A DNA stretch of 64,000 nucleotides, from positions 186,001 through 250,000 of the forward strand of contig BCIV01000016.1 in assembly GCA_001600055.1 (NCBI GenBank), in the 5' to 3' direction. The position numbers and the translations under genes are program-made. Under the pieces are notes generated by a model. It was not told the DNA's origin, made no database searches, and saw only the letters and a list, made by a program, of their open reading frames with translations. Source of the DNA: Filobasidium wieringae (lineage: Eukaryota; Basidiomycota; Tremellomycetes; Filobasidiales; Filobasidiaceae). This document shows positions 23,655-35,655 of the stretch, in pieces. The first letter of the stretch is position 1. Each line of letters opens with the position of its first letter.

Positions 23655-25065
23655 ATGTCATCTACCAATAACGCTCGAAAAATCTACAGAGTCGCGGTCA
23701 TACCCGGAGATGGTATCGGTCCCGAAACTATTGATGCTTGTAAGTCCACGACCGATACTGTATCGGGAACGCGCCATGCTTAATTTATGTTGTTATATCT
23801 GTAGCCATCAAAGCCCTCGATGTACTACAGGAAGTGATAGGTACCTACAAGTTAGACTACCAGAACTTTGACTGGGGAAGCAATCGATACCTGTCAACAG
23901 GCAAATATATGCCCGAAGATGCCCTCGATCAACTTCGACCCCACGAAGCTATCTTCTTTGGAGCCGTTGGGGATCCTAAAGTCCCGGATCACATCTCTCT
24001 ATGGGAGCTTCTGCTGCCTATCCGTCAAAGGTTTCAACAATACGCCAATTTGCGGCCAACAAGGATATTGAAGGGTATCAAGTCCCCATTAGCCGGGGTT
24101 GAACCCGTGAGTTAGTCGTCGCGGCAAGGAACACCTTGCGTGCTCACTTCTTCCTCTTGTGGTGTTTCGCAGAAACACTTGGACTGGATGCTAGTCCGCG
24201 AAAACACCGAGGGGGAATACGCTGGACAAGGAGGTCGGACACACATCGGTGAAGACTGGGAGGTCAGCACCGGTAAGTCGATGGCTCATGGTCGCTCCAG
24301 ATTGACTGTCCGCTGACGGATGGGCCTCGTAGAATTGGCCATCTTTTCTCGTCACGCGTGTCGGCGGATCTTCCGATTTGCATTCGAGGCCGCTGCTAAC
24401 CGACCTCGCAAGCATCTCACCTTCGTTACGAAATCTAATGCGCAACGCTCCGGCATGGTCATGTGGGACGAGGTTGCGTATGAGATCGCCAAGGAGTTCC
24501 CGGAAGTCACCCTTGACAAAATGCTTGTCGATGCCATGGTAAGTGGAAACGGGCCGCTTGTCTCGATGGGACGAATCTGACCTATTGCTTCGTTGCAGAC
24601 CACTCGAATGGTGTTAAAGCCCGAGAGCCTTGATACCATTGTAGCCACTAACCTGCACGCAGATATTCTGTCAGACCTGGCCGCATCTCTGGCAGGTTCC
24701 ATCGGTATTGCACCCGCGTCAAGCATGTAGGTATCTAATTGCTTGTCACAATCATGTTCCAGATGCTGACGATCCCTTTCGATCGGCGAAGCGATCCTAC
24801 ACGACAAAACCCATCTACTTTCGAGAGCGTGCATGGAAGCGCTCCTGATATTGCCGGAAAGGGGATCGCCAATCCTATCGCTTCCATGTGGGCTGCGTGT
24901 GAAATGCTCGAGTGGCTTGGGGAGACCAAAGCTGCTCAGGTCTTCTTGGGCGCTATTGAAGACGTTTGCGAGGCTGGAATTCTGACACCGGACCTTGGTG
25001 GGAAAGAAAATACAGCCGGTGTCACTCAGGCGATCATTGACCGGATCCTCGCTTATAAGGGTTGA
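23655..25065 (+). CDS. Tartrate/D-malate dehydrogenase (isopropylmalate dehydrogenase superfamily)
   Basis: Six exons, 23655-23739, 23805-24106, 24173-24272, 24333-24538, 24599-24726 and 24792-25065, give 364 residues, the usual length. The start reads [20 protein letters not shown]. Motifs: [72 protein letters not shown] (metal Asp residues) and [19 protein letters not shown]. The RENTEGEY and YANLRP wording is that of the TtuC/DmlA branch rather than leucine biosynthesis LEU2. These NAD+ and Mn2+ enzymes oxidise L-tartrate to oxaloglycolate, decarboxylate meso-tartrate to D-glycerate and convert D-malate to pyruvate. Which one is used here is unknown; the neighbouring glycerate kinase favours tartrate. 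It is convergent with the regulator gene, 218 nt apart. Confidence 0.88.
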
Positions 25066-25283
25066 AAGGAATGGAGTTATGTCAGACAAATGCCTCTCCA
25101 GCCTTGTAGACCCAGAGTACCTCCCGTGTAATTTATCTAGGCAAGATTCATATTTTCCAGCCGTTGTCGGCACGTCACTTGCGTATCGGTTCTTGAACAG
25201 AAATCGTTGATACCGATAGACCATTCTGATATGACCTGGCCTGGGCGTCGATACAGCTCATGCAATAGAATGTTAGCCCATGG

Positions 25284-28067
25284 TTACACCAACGACTGCA
25301 TGAATTCGTCCCAGTTTGCCAGATTTGCATAGTTGTCGGCGATGTCCGATCCCAGCGTCGGTGTATTACCCGAAAGCATTAGTTGTGGCTCGTTCATTGC
25401 AAGCCAAGCCCTATATTGTTGGTTGGATGTCAGATCGGTAAATCTGTGTGTTAATTGCTCGACTTACAATCCTTCCAAAGAAGATTCGAATTGGCCTTCC
25501 GCTACCAGCGATGCGTTTGCAGGCGGAAACGCTCGTACCCCATTCGAAAATCGCGATCCGAATGTGGGACCGAGAAGCGACTGGTCTTGAACCGGCTCTG
25601 TCTGTTCAAGACGTGGATTGGCAGGCAGCATTTCAAGTCGTGATATAGTACTAAATTCCTGTCGATAGCGAAGACCTAGAATTTTCTCGCCACCTGGTCA
25701 GTTCACAATCGTGGTAGCTGAGTTAGCGAGCAGTAACTCACCTGTAAGTCTCGACATTTGATTGACGGATTGAACCAGTGTGTCTGTCGCTGAAGCCCAA
25801 CGGGTACCCAGTATATTTGCGAGGAAAAGCACGTGATCGACGGCTTGTTCCGCCTCATTGTTAAGCAATTCACCTCTCCAACATCCGATGAATATGAGAT
25901 TGATACAGCTGGAGATGCGCTGTACCTGCATCCAAGGGAGGTTCAAAAGACCTGCGGCACAAACCTGCAGACACTCTGGTCAATTAGGCAGGCGATTTTC
26001 GATTCGTATTGCATAGATCTACTCACGACTCGGTAATTGAGCAGGATACTTGAAGCAGCTCGAACACAAATGGTCAGACTGGAATGACCGAGTAGAGGAT
26101 GGTCGAGATACGGTACACGAACAGCGAGACGGCACCTGGATTACGCAAAAGATTAGAACAGTAAGCACTGAAATTTTCATCAACGCTTCGCCCATATACT
26201 CACCAATTGTAATGTATGTGCCTTAGGAGGCGTCCAGCTACCCTTGCTCTCTCTGCTTCGTTGAGGTTGCTATCGAAGCTCGTGTCGCTTCCGTGGACGA
26301 GTAGGCCAAGACGCTCTCGTAACGAATCTAACTGTCGGTCTAATTCCAGTATCTGCTCCAACGATGTACTCGTATCGGGCCTTAGATTTCTGTGAAGAGA
26401 TTCAAGCACCTGCCCCTGCGTCCTCACTAGATCGACGAAAGCAGAGAGTCCTGGAGATGTCGGTGTTGACGAAATTCCTTCCAAAGGTGCTGCCTCCGAG
26501 ATGCGGTCAAATATATCTACGTCATAATCACCGCTCTTGATCAGAGGCGGTTGGTTATCGAGTGCTGCAATATATCTGTTGGGATCTTTAGTCAGCTCGA
26601 TCGTGGGCACTAGGCGTCGTGAATATACTGACTGGTCGGCGAAGCAGACATAGAGATAAAGGATGGACCGGCGTTTGAGACGACCGATCTCTTGTTGCTG
26701 TTCTTTGTCAACAGTAGTGGTTGGCCGTACTGTCGGCACACTCCGATTCAGGCCAGTTTCATGCGCCATCATGACCGCTCTGGCAATAAAATCCCTAGAT
26801 CTCCTGCCTGATCGGGTATTGCTGACAAATGTATGTAGCAAGAACAGTGTCTGAACGGCTATATCGGACGGGCAAGATAGGTTGTCCAGTTCGTCAGAGG
26901 ACAGTTGGAAGAGCGTCATAGAAGCCGTCATGGAAGCGGATCCGTTCGTGATGGGAATCTGGTCTGGTATCATATTGCCAGCAGGAGATGTGGTAGCAGG
27001 TCTTTGTGCTGTACCAGGTGATGGCCCCGCGAAGCCATTACGTCCAAACATCTTATACTGATTTTGTGATGCGTCCCACGTCTCTTCGCGAAACGCTCCA
27101 AGAGCCAGTATAGCGTACAATAACGCACGCTCGTCTCCGGATAAGTCCGATGCAGATCTGGCAGTTGCTGAAATGCCACCTGGACCAAAGCATCGATCAG
27201 AAAGTTGATATACCTGAGGTAGGTGGAGGAATGGAGTATTGTGGTGGATCGCACCAAAGTGCATATTAATCCAATGTCGGCTTCTAGCAGCACTTGCTGG
27301 ATTGCCAGGAGTAAGTCCGATATCGTGTAGGCTAATCACATATCTTGTGTAATTAGGCAAGACATTTTCCGATGGTAGCGCAAGGTTCAGTCTGATATCT
27401 TTCGAATCGACAAAGTCGAAAGTCAGGTAATATCCCATAAGATAATTGGCAGATGAAGACTCGGGTGATAGGCTTACCGTAGACCCTGCGGGCAATGCCT
27501 GCTGCTATGTTTTCGATCTGTGTGACACATGACGACCGGTCGGTACCTCGAGCTGTCCGAGACGATTCCTTCTCTTCTGCGCATAAAGGCTCTACTTCCG
27601 GTTCTGTTAGATCCAGAACATGTGTACCAAGATGATCGATTGGTCGCAATGACGAGGACCTGCTCCTCCTTCTTTTCCTCCTGGAGTCGTTCTCGCTAGT
27701 TTGCTGGACAGGCGAACCCTGGTTTGTTTGTTTGGGAACAGTGCTGCCTACCCTGTTCGAGCAATCTCCGTTTAGCTAGATCCAAAGAACGGGCTTCGTA
27801 CAAACCCACCGTCTTCTTCGAGCCTTTTCTCTCAGGATACACTCATCTACAGTATTCCTCTTCACGCATTCTGAGCATACCGGCCTTGTCGAAATGTCAC
27901 ATTTGGTCTTGCGGGAGCGACAAGCTTCGCCTGAGCATGTCAAAGCAAGATTAACGTGAATTCGGCCTCATAGCTGGGAATCTCGACGAACAAGCTTTGG
28001 ATATCCTGGTGATATTTCGGTTGACCGCAGTTTCCGATCTATCATCAACCGGAATTACGGCAGACAT
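25284..28067 (-). CDS. Zn2Cys6 transcription factor with fungal-specific regulatory domain
   Basis: Exon 1 (28067-27992) encodes MSAVIPVDDRSET and ends in the first base of a cysteine codon; a 61-nt intron follows. Exon 2 supplies CEACRSRKTKC, VCSEC and a last cysteine in NTVDEC, which is a complete Zn2Cys6 cluster with CX2C-X6-C-X7-C-X2-C-X8-C spacing. The basic segment REKARRR follows. The middle-homology region lies between about 27500 and 26200, with HFGAIHHNTPFLHLP, LSGDERALLYAILALGAF, LFLLHTFVSNTRSGRRSRDF and RAVMMAHETGLNRS. The C-terminus ends NYANLANWDEFMQSLV with TAA at 25284-25286. Such factors commonly sit next to, and activate, the catabolic genes they control. Several exon borders after the zinc cluster were not resolved. 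Confidence 0.85.
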
Positions 28068-28642
28068 GGTCCATGTCACATGAATGAGAGATGATCAGCG
28101 ACCAGCGGTTGCAGTACTCGAAATGAGATTCCACTAGAAGTCGGCTAGCGTAGTTGCGCGTTTGCAGCTGCGCTCGTAGATAAACCCATCCAGACAGAAA
28201 TTAATGGTATATCATCCTACATGTCATACATCCTGTTCAGTCTCCACTTGGATCATTTTGGGAGGTTCTCTGGCCATATAAGACTTCCAAAATGCAAAAT
28301 CATCTGAGAGCAGTAGGCAATATAGCCCAAATGTTGATCCTAAATGCTGGATGGATATAAGGACAGAAAAGGGCAAGTTGCTGATACCAAGGGTCCTTTT
28401 TGATACTTTTTGTCATCAGAAAAGAAAAAGAAACACAATGTTCTGAGCTCTACAAGAAAGAAAACAAGCTTGTCAGCCACATAAGGCTTGACCTTGACAT
28501 GTCATCAGAATAGACATCTTCCGGCAGTGGCGAAGTGACTGTACAATTCCTGACATCCAACTCAACAAATGTGTCGCATCCCCGTTACTAGCTCAGCTCG
28601 ATCTCATACATTGGTTACCTCAACAGATGATCACCAAATCTG
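28068..28642. other. Intergenic upstream of the regulator gene
   Basis: About 575 relatively A/T-rich bases between two minus-strand genes. GCGGTT is present at 28105-28110, 38 bp before the regulator ATG. TGTCATCAGAA is repeated at 28411-28421 and 28500-28510. No gene or element ends recognised. Confidence 0.45.
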
Positions 28643-30196
28643 TTACTCTTTGTCTTGCTCTTCCACAACCTCCTCATGATCCGTTTGTCCCCAAATCCAC
28701 CCACCCCAATTGCCGATCCACACACCGTGCACATCCATGCCCTGACCCCAAGTCTGCCTGAACGTCGGATGCTTGATCCAATGAGGGTATTGAGGCGGTG
28801 CCCTGAAGTCCGGAAACAAATCGGCCGGGGGAGGGGGAATGGCTAGTTGAGCAAATTGATCTGGAGTTGGATGATGCCATTAGCTGCGGCTGAGATAGTA
28901 ATAGGGGGAGAAGACTTACTTTTCCCTTTAACGTATAGTTCGTTTTCCGTCGTAACGAGGAGTAAAGATCCTTCGTTTCCTTTGAAACACTTGATCTCCT
29001 CCTCCTCCTCCTCTTCGCTATCACTAAGATCATCCTCCTCATCCTCGTTCCCACTACCCTCGTCTTTCCGTAAGCTACTGAACCTAACCCTCTTTACTCC
29101 TGAACTTTCACCCCAAACCCATCCCTCCCCACCCTCACCTACCGCCCCGCTCGTCCCTAAGCCTCCCCAGACAGAATTCAAGCGTATACCTTCAAACTCC
29201 TCCAGCATCTCTAGATTACTGATCACCGGAGCGCTAGAATCTGGATGGGCGGCTGAGCTGCGATTATCACCGTACCCAAACAATTCTTGGGTGTATGGGG
29301 ATTGTCGAGATATATGCAGGTGGGATTGACCTGGGATCAACGAAATGGTTGGTTCGGATGGGGATGCACAGGGTGGGAGTTTGAGCGCGAGTAAAGGCGT
29401 GAATGGTGTTGCGGAAAGGGAAGAGAGAGTAGGAAATTGAAGGACTTCGTTTTGGGATGAAGGAAGGGGGAGAGCGTAGATTTTGTTATCCACTAGTTGA
29501 ATGATATTGTGCCATTTTCTGGTTTCTTGGGTTTTCATAGAGCTCTCGTGGGCACCTGATAGTTTGTCGTTGTGTGTAGTACGATCGAGAGGATCCGGGA
29601 GTTGAAAGGAGCGAACCAAACCGGTGTTAAGGTCCAGGTAACCGAGGATTTCATCCACCCCTATGAATTGTACACGCGTACATTCGGTATCTAGGAGCTG
29701 TATCGAAGTGTCCTCATATTTCCCATGATCGTCTTCGTTGGCGATGCCATCGTTGACTTCCTTCTTGACACTTTTCAAGTCGTTCGGATCAGAGCGGGCT
29801 CGACGGGGAATATGGCCGGGTAAAATTCCTAGATGTATATACCTCGTCCATCTGTTCCCCTAAGAATTGGGACATCAGATCAGCTCAACGAGGCTCTAAA
29901 TAGACTGACACCTGCGAATCCGAGATGAAGCGGACGAAGAAGGAGAAGGCCGCAAGGACTCACGTCGAAGTTTCCAACCGGACTACAGATCCGGTAAAAC
30001 ACGTCCAAACCGGTTCCCCCTTGATATTACTTCCTTTCTTCAAGTCCAGACCTGGGTCAGCTCCTGCTAACCAATCGACTAGCATTGTCAAAATGTCGAC
30101 CGGCTGGACGATCAGATCGTCTTCATCGTTGACGGTGAAGGGGCACAGTTTCCCCGCGTTATTGTGACCGAAGGTGTAGAGTTTGTACGGATTCAT
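28643..30196 (-). CDS. RCC1-like beta-propeller protein
   Basis: Read from MNPYKLYTFGHNNAGKL at 30196 to TAA at 28643-28645. RCC1-type blade motifs are spread along it: LYTFGHNNAGKL, ELFGYGDNRS, NSVWGGLG, GEGWVWGESSGVKRV, then ENELYVKGKNQFAQLAIP created by the last splice, and a closing VWIGNWGGWIWGQ. A glutamate-rich run (SEEEEEEEIK) sits in a loop near 29000. The acidic and long insertions between blades are unlike the compact RCC1 exchange factor, so this is a member of the wider RCC1-domain family with unknown partner. It is divergent from the ankyrin gene. The first exon junctions near 29850-29990 are approximate. Confidence 0.75.
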
Positions 30197-30773
30197 CTCC
30201 GTGCCTCGCTGTCAAATAGAGCCGTCGTCAAGAGGTCTTCTGTAGCTATTGGGAAGAAGAAGACACCGAGGAGGTCTGAATAGGATCGAGGAGGTCAATA
30301 AGGATGTACTACTGGGCGTTGCAAGAGGCCAGCGATAGGTGATCTGGATGATGATATCGACGAACCTGTCCTGGTTTCTGTCCGGTGATCGGGGAAATTG
30401 TACCGATCGCCAAGCCACGCGCGCACGCGCGTTCCAGTTCAGTTCAACGTCATCTACCACTCACAACCCATTCTCAACTCTTTCATGTCTTTCATCCTCT
30501 CAACGCTTCTTCCATCTATTACAACCTCATCATATCATCTGTACAATTATCACGCTCTTCTCTGGGGGAACAGCTCCAAGACGATCCCCAAACCATCCTG
30601 TTCGTCGCGGTGGATCGATCGTAATACCCCATCGACTGCTCGGTCGCGAGGCCCATTCCCCCCATTCTTTCTGTACTTTACACCAATCCACAATCCTCAT
30701 CCTGGGTTCAAGAACCTCTGCAAGCTTTCTTTGTCGCCTCAAGCACATCGAGGCCATATAATTCGGAGGAGAT
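30197..30773. other. Divergent promoter region, RCC1-like / ankyrin genes
   Basis: About 575 bases. Contains a GCGCGCACGCGCG alternating purine-pyrimidine patch at about 30419-30431 and CT-rich leader sequence afterwards. Open frames on both strands here (for example 30339-30761) have no recognised domain. Confidence 0.45.
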
Positions 30774-33700
30774 ATGCCAAGAGCGGCATCGAGAGTGGAG
30801 AGGGCTGAAGCGAAATATGACGTGACGATCGATTGTGAGTCTCGAAATAGAGTTCGACTTCGTGAACGAGGATGTCGGGATGATGGGGCAAAGAACGAGG
30901 AGACCATGATGCGTTCATTGTCACAAAGTGAAAGCAGAGGACTGATTGATTGTGCTGTGTTTTGATAGACCCCAACTTGGATCTACATAGTGCATGTGCT
31001 TCAGGGGACGTAGGATTGGTGCAACAGTAAGCCATCTCCATCTGTTTCGGTCAACATCTGTTTGAAGTTCTCACTATGGCTCTCTGCCTTCCTCTCCCTC
31101 GTTTAATCTTCCTGCTTCACTATCTTATTTACCTTTATAGTGCCCTTACACACGGTCAACCAGTGAACTCCCTACTCCACGGCGTTCTCCCTCTCCACGC
31201 AGCCTGTTCATCCGGAAATGAAGCTATCGTCCGCATGTTGATCGACAGAGGGGCCGATGTGAATGCTCCTCGACTACCTCGGCGGTATGCCGAGAGTCTA
31301 CAAGGAGCCAGGGCAAGGGGGGACAAGTTCGGGAGCACGGACGTTCTGAGTCAAGAACAAGATTCCAACTTCGCCAGTGGGAGTGGATCTGGTTTGAATT
31401 CTCTCTCAAACACCTCACATTCACATTCAAAGGCAGAGAAGATCAAGAAAATTTCGCTCCACTTGAAGAAGAAACCAAGCAGGCTTCCTCCCCCTCCTCC
31501 TGTTCTCCCCGGTCAATCGGGTAGTACTCCGCTTCATTTCGCTGCATCCAATGGGCACGCACCTATAGTCCGGATCCTGTTGGCTTGTGGGGCGTTGACA
31601 GGGAAAGAAGACAAGTACGGGTATACACCAAAGATGTTGGCGGTCTGCAATGGACATGAAGAGGTTGTCAAGGTCATCGAAGCCTGGGAAGGGTTGGTGG
31701 AAGGGGAAAGAGAAGGCCTTAGGGCGGGGAATATCAAGGTCGAGAAGCCCGAGGAGGTAGTGGAGGAGAAACATGAGGGTGGTTTGAGGAAATCGTTGGA
31801 AGGGATATTTGGGGGGAAGAGACGGAATTTGGCCAAAACGAGCGGAACGGGGAAAAGAGGACCGCTTTTTGCGCAGCCACTTGCTGAGGGGGCAAGTGAA
31901 GGGAGCGCTCTCTCGCTAGCTCCTTCGGAGGATGGAAACGAACATGAGTATCCCGATCCAGCTTTAGATGAACCTGACGACCATCAGGAATCCCCCATCT
32001 CCCCCTCCCCATCTACTTCGACTGGAATTGGAGCGAACGCCGTGTTGGCTTGGGAAGCGAAAAAGCTGGAGACACAGGATGGAATGGGGAGCAGAAGGCC
32101 GTCGATGCCTTCCATCTTTGAACGGAGACATTTAGGTTTCAGACGATCTAGTTTGAGAAAAGGGAGCGCGCAGAAGGAAGAACCTGTGGTCGATCAACCG
32201 GATCCGAATCCTTCAGTGTTACAAGCTCAAGGTCTGGGGACGAGCAGGAAGAGCTTTTCTTCAGACGTTTCAGGGGAATATTTTCCTGGTCCTAATTTCC
32301 GGGGAAGACTACTTTCACGGACATCGGAATTTTCAGATCACCCACCGAGCTCTACAGCTTCTTCCATTCACTCGGCTGCACGACATATGACCAAATCAGC
32401 TCTGCTTAACCTTTTTAGGAAGAACTCGACCGATGGTGGAGGCCCGAGAAGCTTGAGTCCCAGCCCTACCAGAGGAGGCTCAGGACAGGTGCCGCTTCTC
32501 CCTGAAGAGATCGATGAAAGTGTGGAAAGGATCAAGAGGGTCAGCTTGGATGCGTCTCGACCGGGTAGTTCAAGCTACAGAAAGCCCTCGGATGAGACCG
32601 AGACGGATGAATACGTTCCCCAGCGAGGGAAAGGAAGGCAGAGGTCTGGATCTCAGGTGACTTTCTCGGATAGCGTACATGAACTTACCAGTAGTGGGAG
32701 AAGCAGCTCGATGGGATATCCTCCCAGATCTGCTCCACCTACGATGACTGCATTTCAATTGAACGGGAGGGATACGGAGGATGAAGGTCATCAGACCGAG
32801 ACCCCTGAAGGGGTCAGGTCCAGATCGCATTCCAACGCTTCACTGCGATCGGAGGGCAGCAGCAGACTGGAAATCAAGCCGTTGTCTCGTTCAGGTAGTG
32901 AAGTTATTGTCCCTAGTCCTCTTGGGAACGAGTGGACGAAGATGGAGGGAGATAAGGTTGTGCAGCATCCTTCACCTCGGTCCATCTTGAGAAAACGAGG
33001 GACTTCTTCTCCACCGCCCAAGAATTCTATCTTGAGGTCTTTACCAGGAACTCCACTGTCCAAGGGGAAAAGGAGATCGGCTACTATGCCTGAAGCTATT
33101 CCTTTCGATGCCAGGCGGGACTACCAGACGGAGGACGATGATGACGCTCAAGAGCAGGCGATCGAGGATGATAGACATGAGGCACAAGGTTCGAACCAGG
33201 AAAGTCCTGAGCACGATAAACACCAAAGCGAAAAACAGGATCAAGTCGGTGAGAGCATATGGGATCGAGCGGCAGCTCGTAGAAACAAGAAGAGCAAAAG
33301 CAGGGCGGAAAGTTTCGGATCAGTCTCTTCTGTTGCACCTATTCCCGCATCACCTAGTTCCTCTGCTGGACATGAGGTGATCCATCGAAGGACGAATAGT
33401 GCAGATGGCCCTCCCCCTAGCCGACTATACTCGATCCGATTCCCCGGTACCAGACCTCGCAACCGGTCTATCTCATCTGTCTCGACAACGACATCGGGAA
33501 TGGGCCATTCGACCTCCACTTTCGACTCCAATTTCACCCCGTTCACTCCTGTTTCTCAAAATACCGTCTATGACCAATCAGGATCGTCAAACGGCCACGG
33601 AGACCCTGACGGCGCGAGCCTACACGCTAAGAAGGGCTTTGCAAGGCGATTGAGTCGACGCAAGGAGAAGAACCCTCCATTGCTCTATACTGTACCCCTG

Positions 33701-35038
33701 CCATCGTCCGAAAAACGGCCTGATCTACCTCGAGAACCGTCTCATGCAGAGCAAGCTGCAGATCTAGTTCGACAAACCGAGCAGAACATCCTACAAACGG
33801 TCTCGGGAACTGGTTCATCTTTATCTCTCGCAGAGCAATTGGCAGCTTACGGTGACAGCCTTCTCCTCCAGGAGCAACTCACCACTGGTCTCAAGGATCC
33901 GGCACGATCTTCGATAGGCTCGGAAGCAAATCATGGCTCGACGGACGGAGATCAAGTCTCACGATCTTATGTCAAATCGGACAGGCCGGTGATCCGGAAA
34001 ACAGACTCGAGCGATAGCAACGCCACTTTGAGAACGCAGAGCAGTCGGCCAAGTCACGTTCAACGCAGAAGAGTCACAGCGCCCAGTTCGATGCATGGCC
34101 CGTCGCCGAAACAGAGCAGCGATGATAGCAGCGCCAAATTGGAACGATCGATCAGGAAATCCAGGCTCGCAACTAACTCTGAGAACGCAACACTTCGTAA
34201 GTCTACGGTCAGCGAAATCATAAGACGACACACTAACAGCGTATCGTATTGTTTAGCCTCTATTCCAGGTGATAACGCTACTTCCACTGATTCAATCTAT
34301 ACCGCTTCGGCTCCTCCATCCTCGATTCCTGCTATCAACCGAATCTACGAGGAACGTGCAAATGCGTATCGCAAAAAGGGAATGGCACTTGCCAAGAAGG
34401 CGCCTATCTATGGCTCACCTTCCAAATCGCCTAAAACGCCGGTAGATATTAACGATCATTGGCTCACTGCCGGGATACGTCGAGACCGTGCCCCTTCTGG
34501 TGGCTCGTCCCCTGGTGATCTTGAAACGACGCGGCCAGCTATCTCTCTACCCATGCCAGTCGCGCACAATCGTATCTCGGATGGAAACATTCGCACTGTA
34601 TCCAGCAAGCGAAGGTCCGCATCGAATCCTCAGAACAATCCATCTCCATACGACAGCAAGCCCAGATTGAATCCTGCCACGGCTGCTGTGATAGACCTAC
34701 GTAATCACATCCGATACCCAGCAATGCATGGACCTCGTGCCGCCCCTAGATCAGGACAAAGCAGTGCGCAGTCAAGTGATGTGGAAGTCAGCTCTGGTGG
34801 TACCAAAAGTCGCCGTCCTTCTACGCAAAAACTAGGGAAGATTGACATGGTCGGTCTAGAAATCGAACCTCGATCCCGATCTACATCGGGCGGATCAAAT
34901 GGCATCACTCCCACCAGTGCTAGCATGTCGACTCCCGTGGCATCGAATGCTACCTCTCCTCACTCGATGAGAGCGCGATGGGGAGAACTGAACTTCAAGA
35001 GTGCCACTAGGAACCTGATCGGCAAACACCGCACGTAA
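30774..35038 (+). CDS. Large ankyrin-repeat protein with long disordered tail
   Basis: Exons 30774-30834, 30969-31026, then 31141-35038, most likely with a further 60-nt frame-preserving intron at 34197-34256 (gtaagt, ctaac and tttag signals), for about 1318 residues. The start MPRAASRVERAEAKYDVTID leads into ankyrin repeats: DLHSACASGDVGLVQHALTH, LPLHAACSSGNEAIVRMLI with DRGADVNAPR, and TPLHFAASNGHAPIVRILL with a following KYGYTPKMLAVCNGHEEVV. Repeats 2 and 3 are split by a basic, proline-rich insert. From about residue 270 the chain is low-complexity, rich in Ser, Arg and Pro with many RxxS sites, typical of a phospho-regulated scaffold. I cannot assign an orthologue. Confidence 0.8.
34197..34256 (+). 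other. Probable frame-preserving intron in the ankyrin gene
   Basis: 60 nt, no stop codon, donor gtaagt, branch-like ctaac about 20 nt before the acceptor, acceptor tttag. Reading through adds 20 residues; removal joins NATL to PSIPGDN. Every signal matches the other introns in the window. Confidence 0.65.
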
Positions 35039-35655
35039 TACCGGCACGCTAATTCAATACAATATGTAGCATACACATCACTTCGAGCTAGTTTGTCTCA
35101 TCTTCGATTTTCATTCACACACTTGTATCTCCGTCTTTGAGCCGTTTAGTTGTACGCAGACCACTATGAGTTGTGTCAAAAGCCGGGGCTGACGCACATG
35201 TTGTTGCTGTCCGAGAAGGGTCCAGAGGTATCTTTGTTACACCACTTGTTCATAGTTGAGCAGGCGCTTCAAGATTGCTTCCCAAGACATCAAAAGTAGC
35301 TGGCCACCCAATGATGTGATAGACCAACCTGACAACATTTACCCTCTGCATCTCCCGCTCTACAGAACCAAGACTGGATCTTCAAGGATGCTATTGCGAC
35401 CAAAGTTGAATTAGGTTGACACGGTGATCTCAACCATAAGATATGCAATTGAAAAGCAAAGACTTGGATGATGGCTTCACGGCAATGGCTAGAAGTCACT
35501 CAGGCAGCTGATCGTGTGCAGCACCTCACGATGTGCTTGCAAGGGGGATCGTAATGATACACTGAAATCAATATGCTAGATCACATGCTTACGAGACGTC
35601 CGATACAACTGGCCAAACTTCTACAGTCACGTTAAGATGATTCTCAAACCCAGGT
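35039..35655. other. Intergenic between convergent genes
   Basis: About 615 bases between two 3' ends. I see no gene, repeat or RNA signal in it. Confidence 0.45.

Noticed and set aside
24352..25224. 290-codon frame antisense to tartrate dehydrogenase
   Set aside because: Antisense shadow of the spliced gene, spanning its introns; composition is unlike a real protein.
28411..28510. Repeated TGTCATCAGAA as a transposon trace
   Set aside because: Only 11 bases repeated once; no terminal inverted repeats, target duplication or coding remnant.
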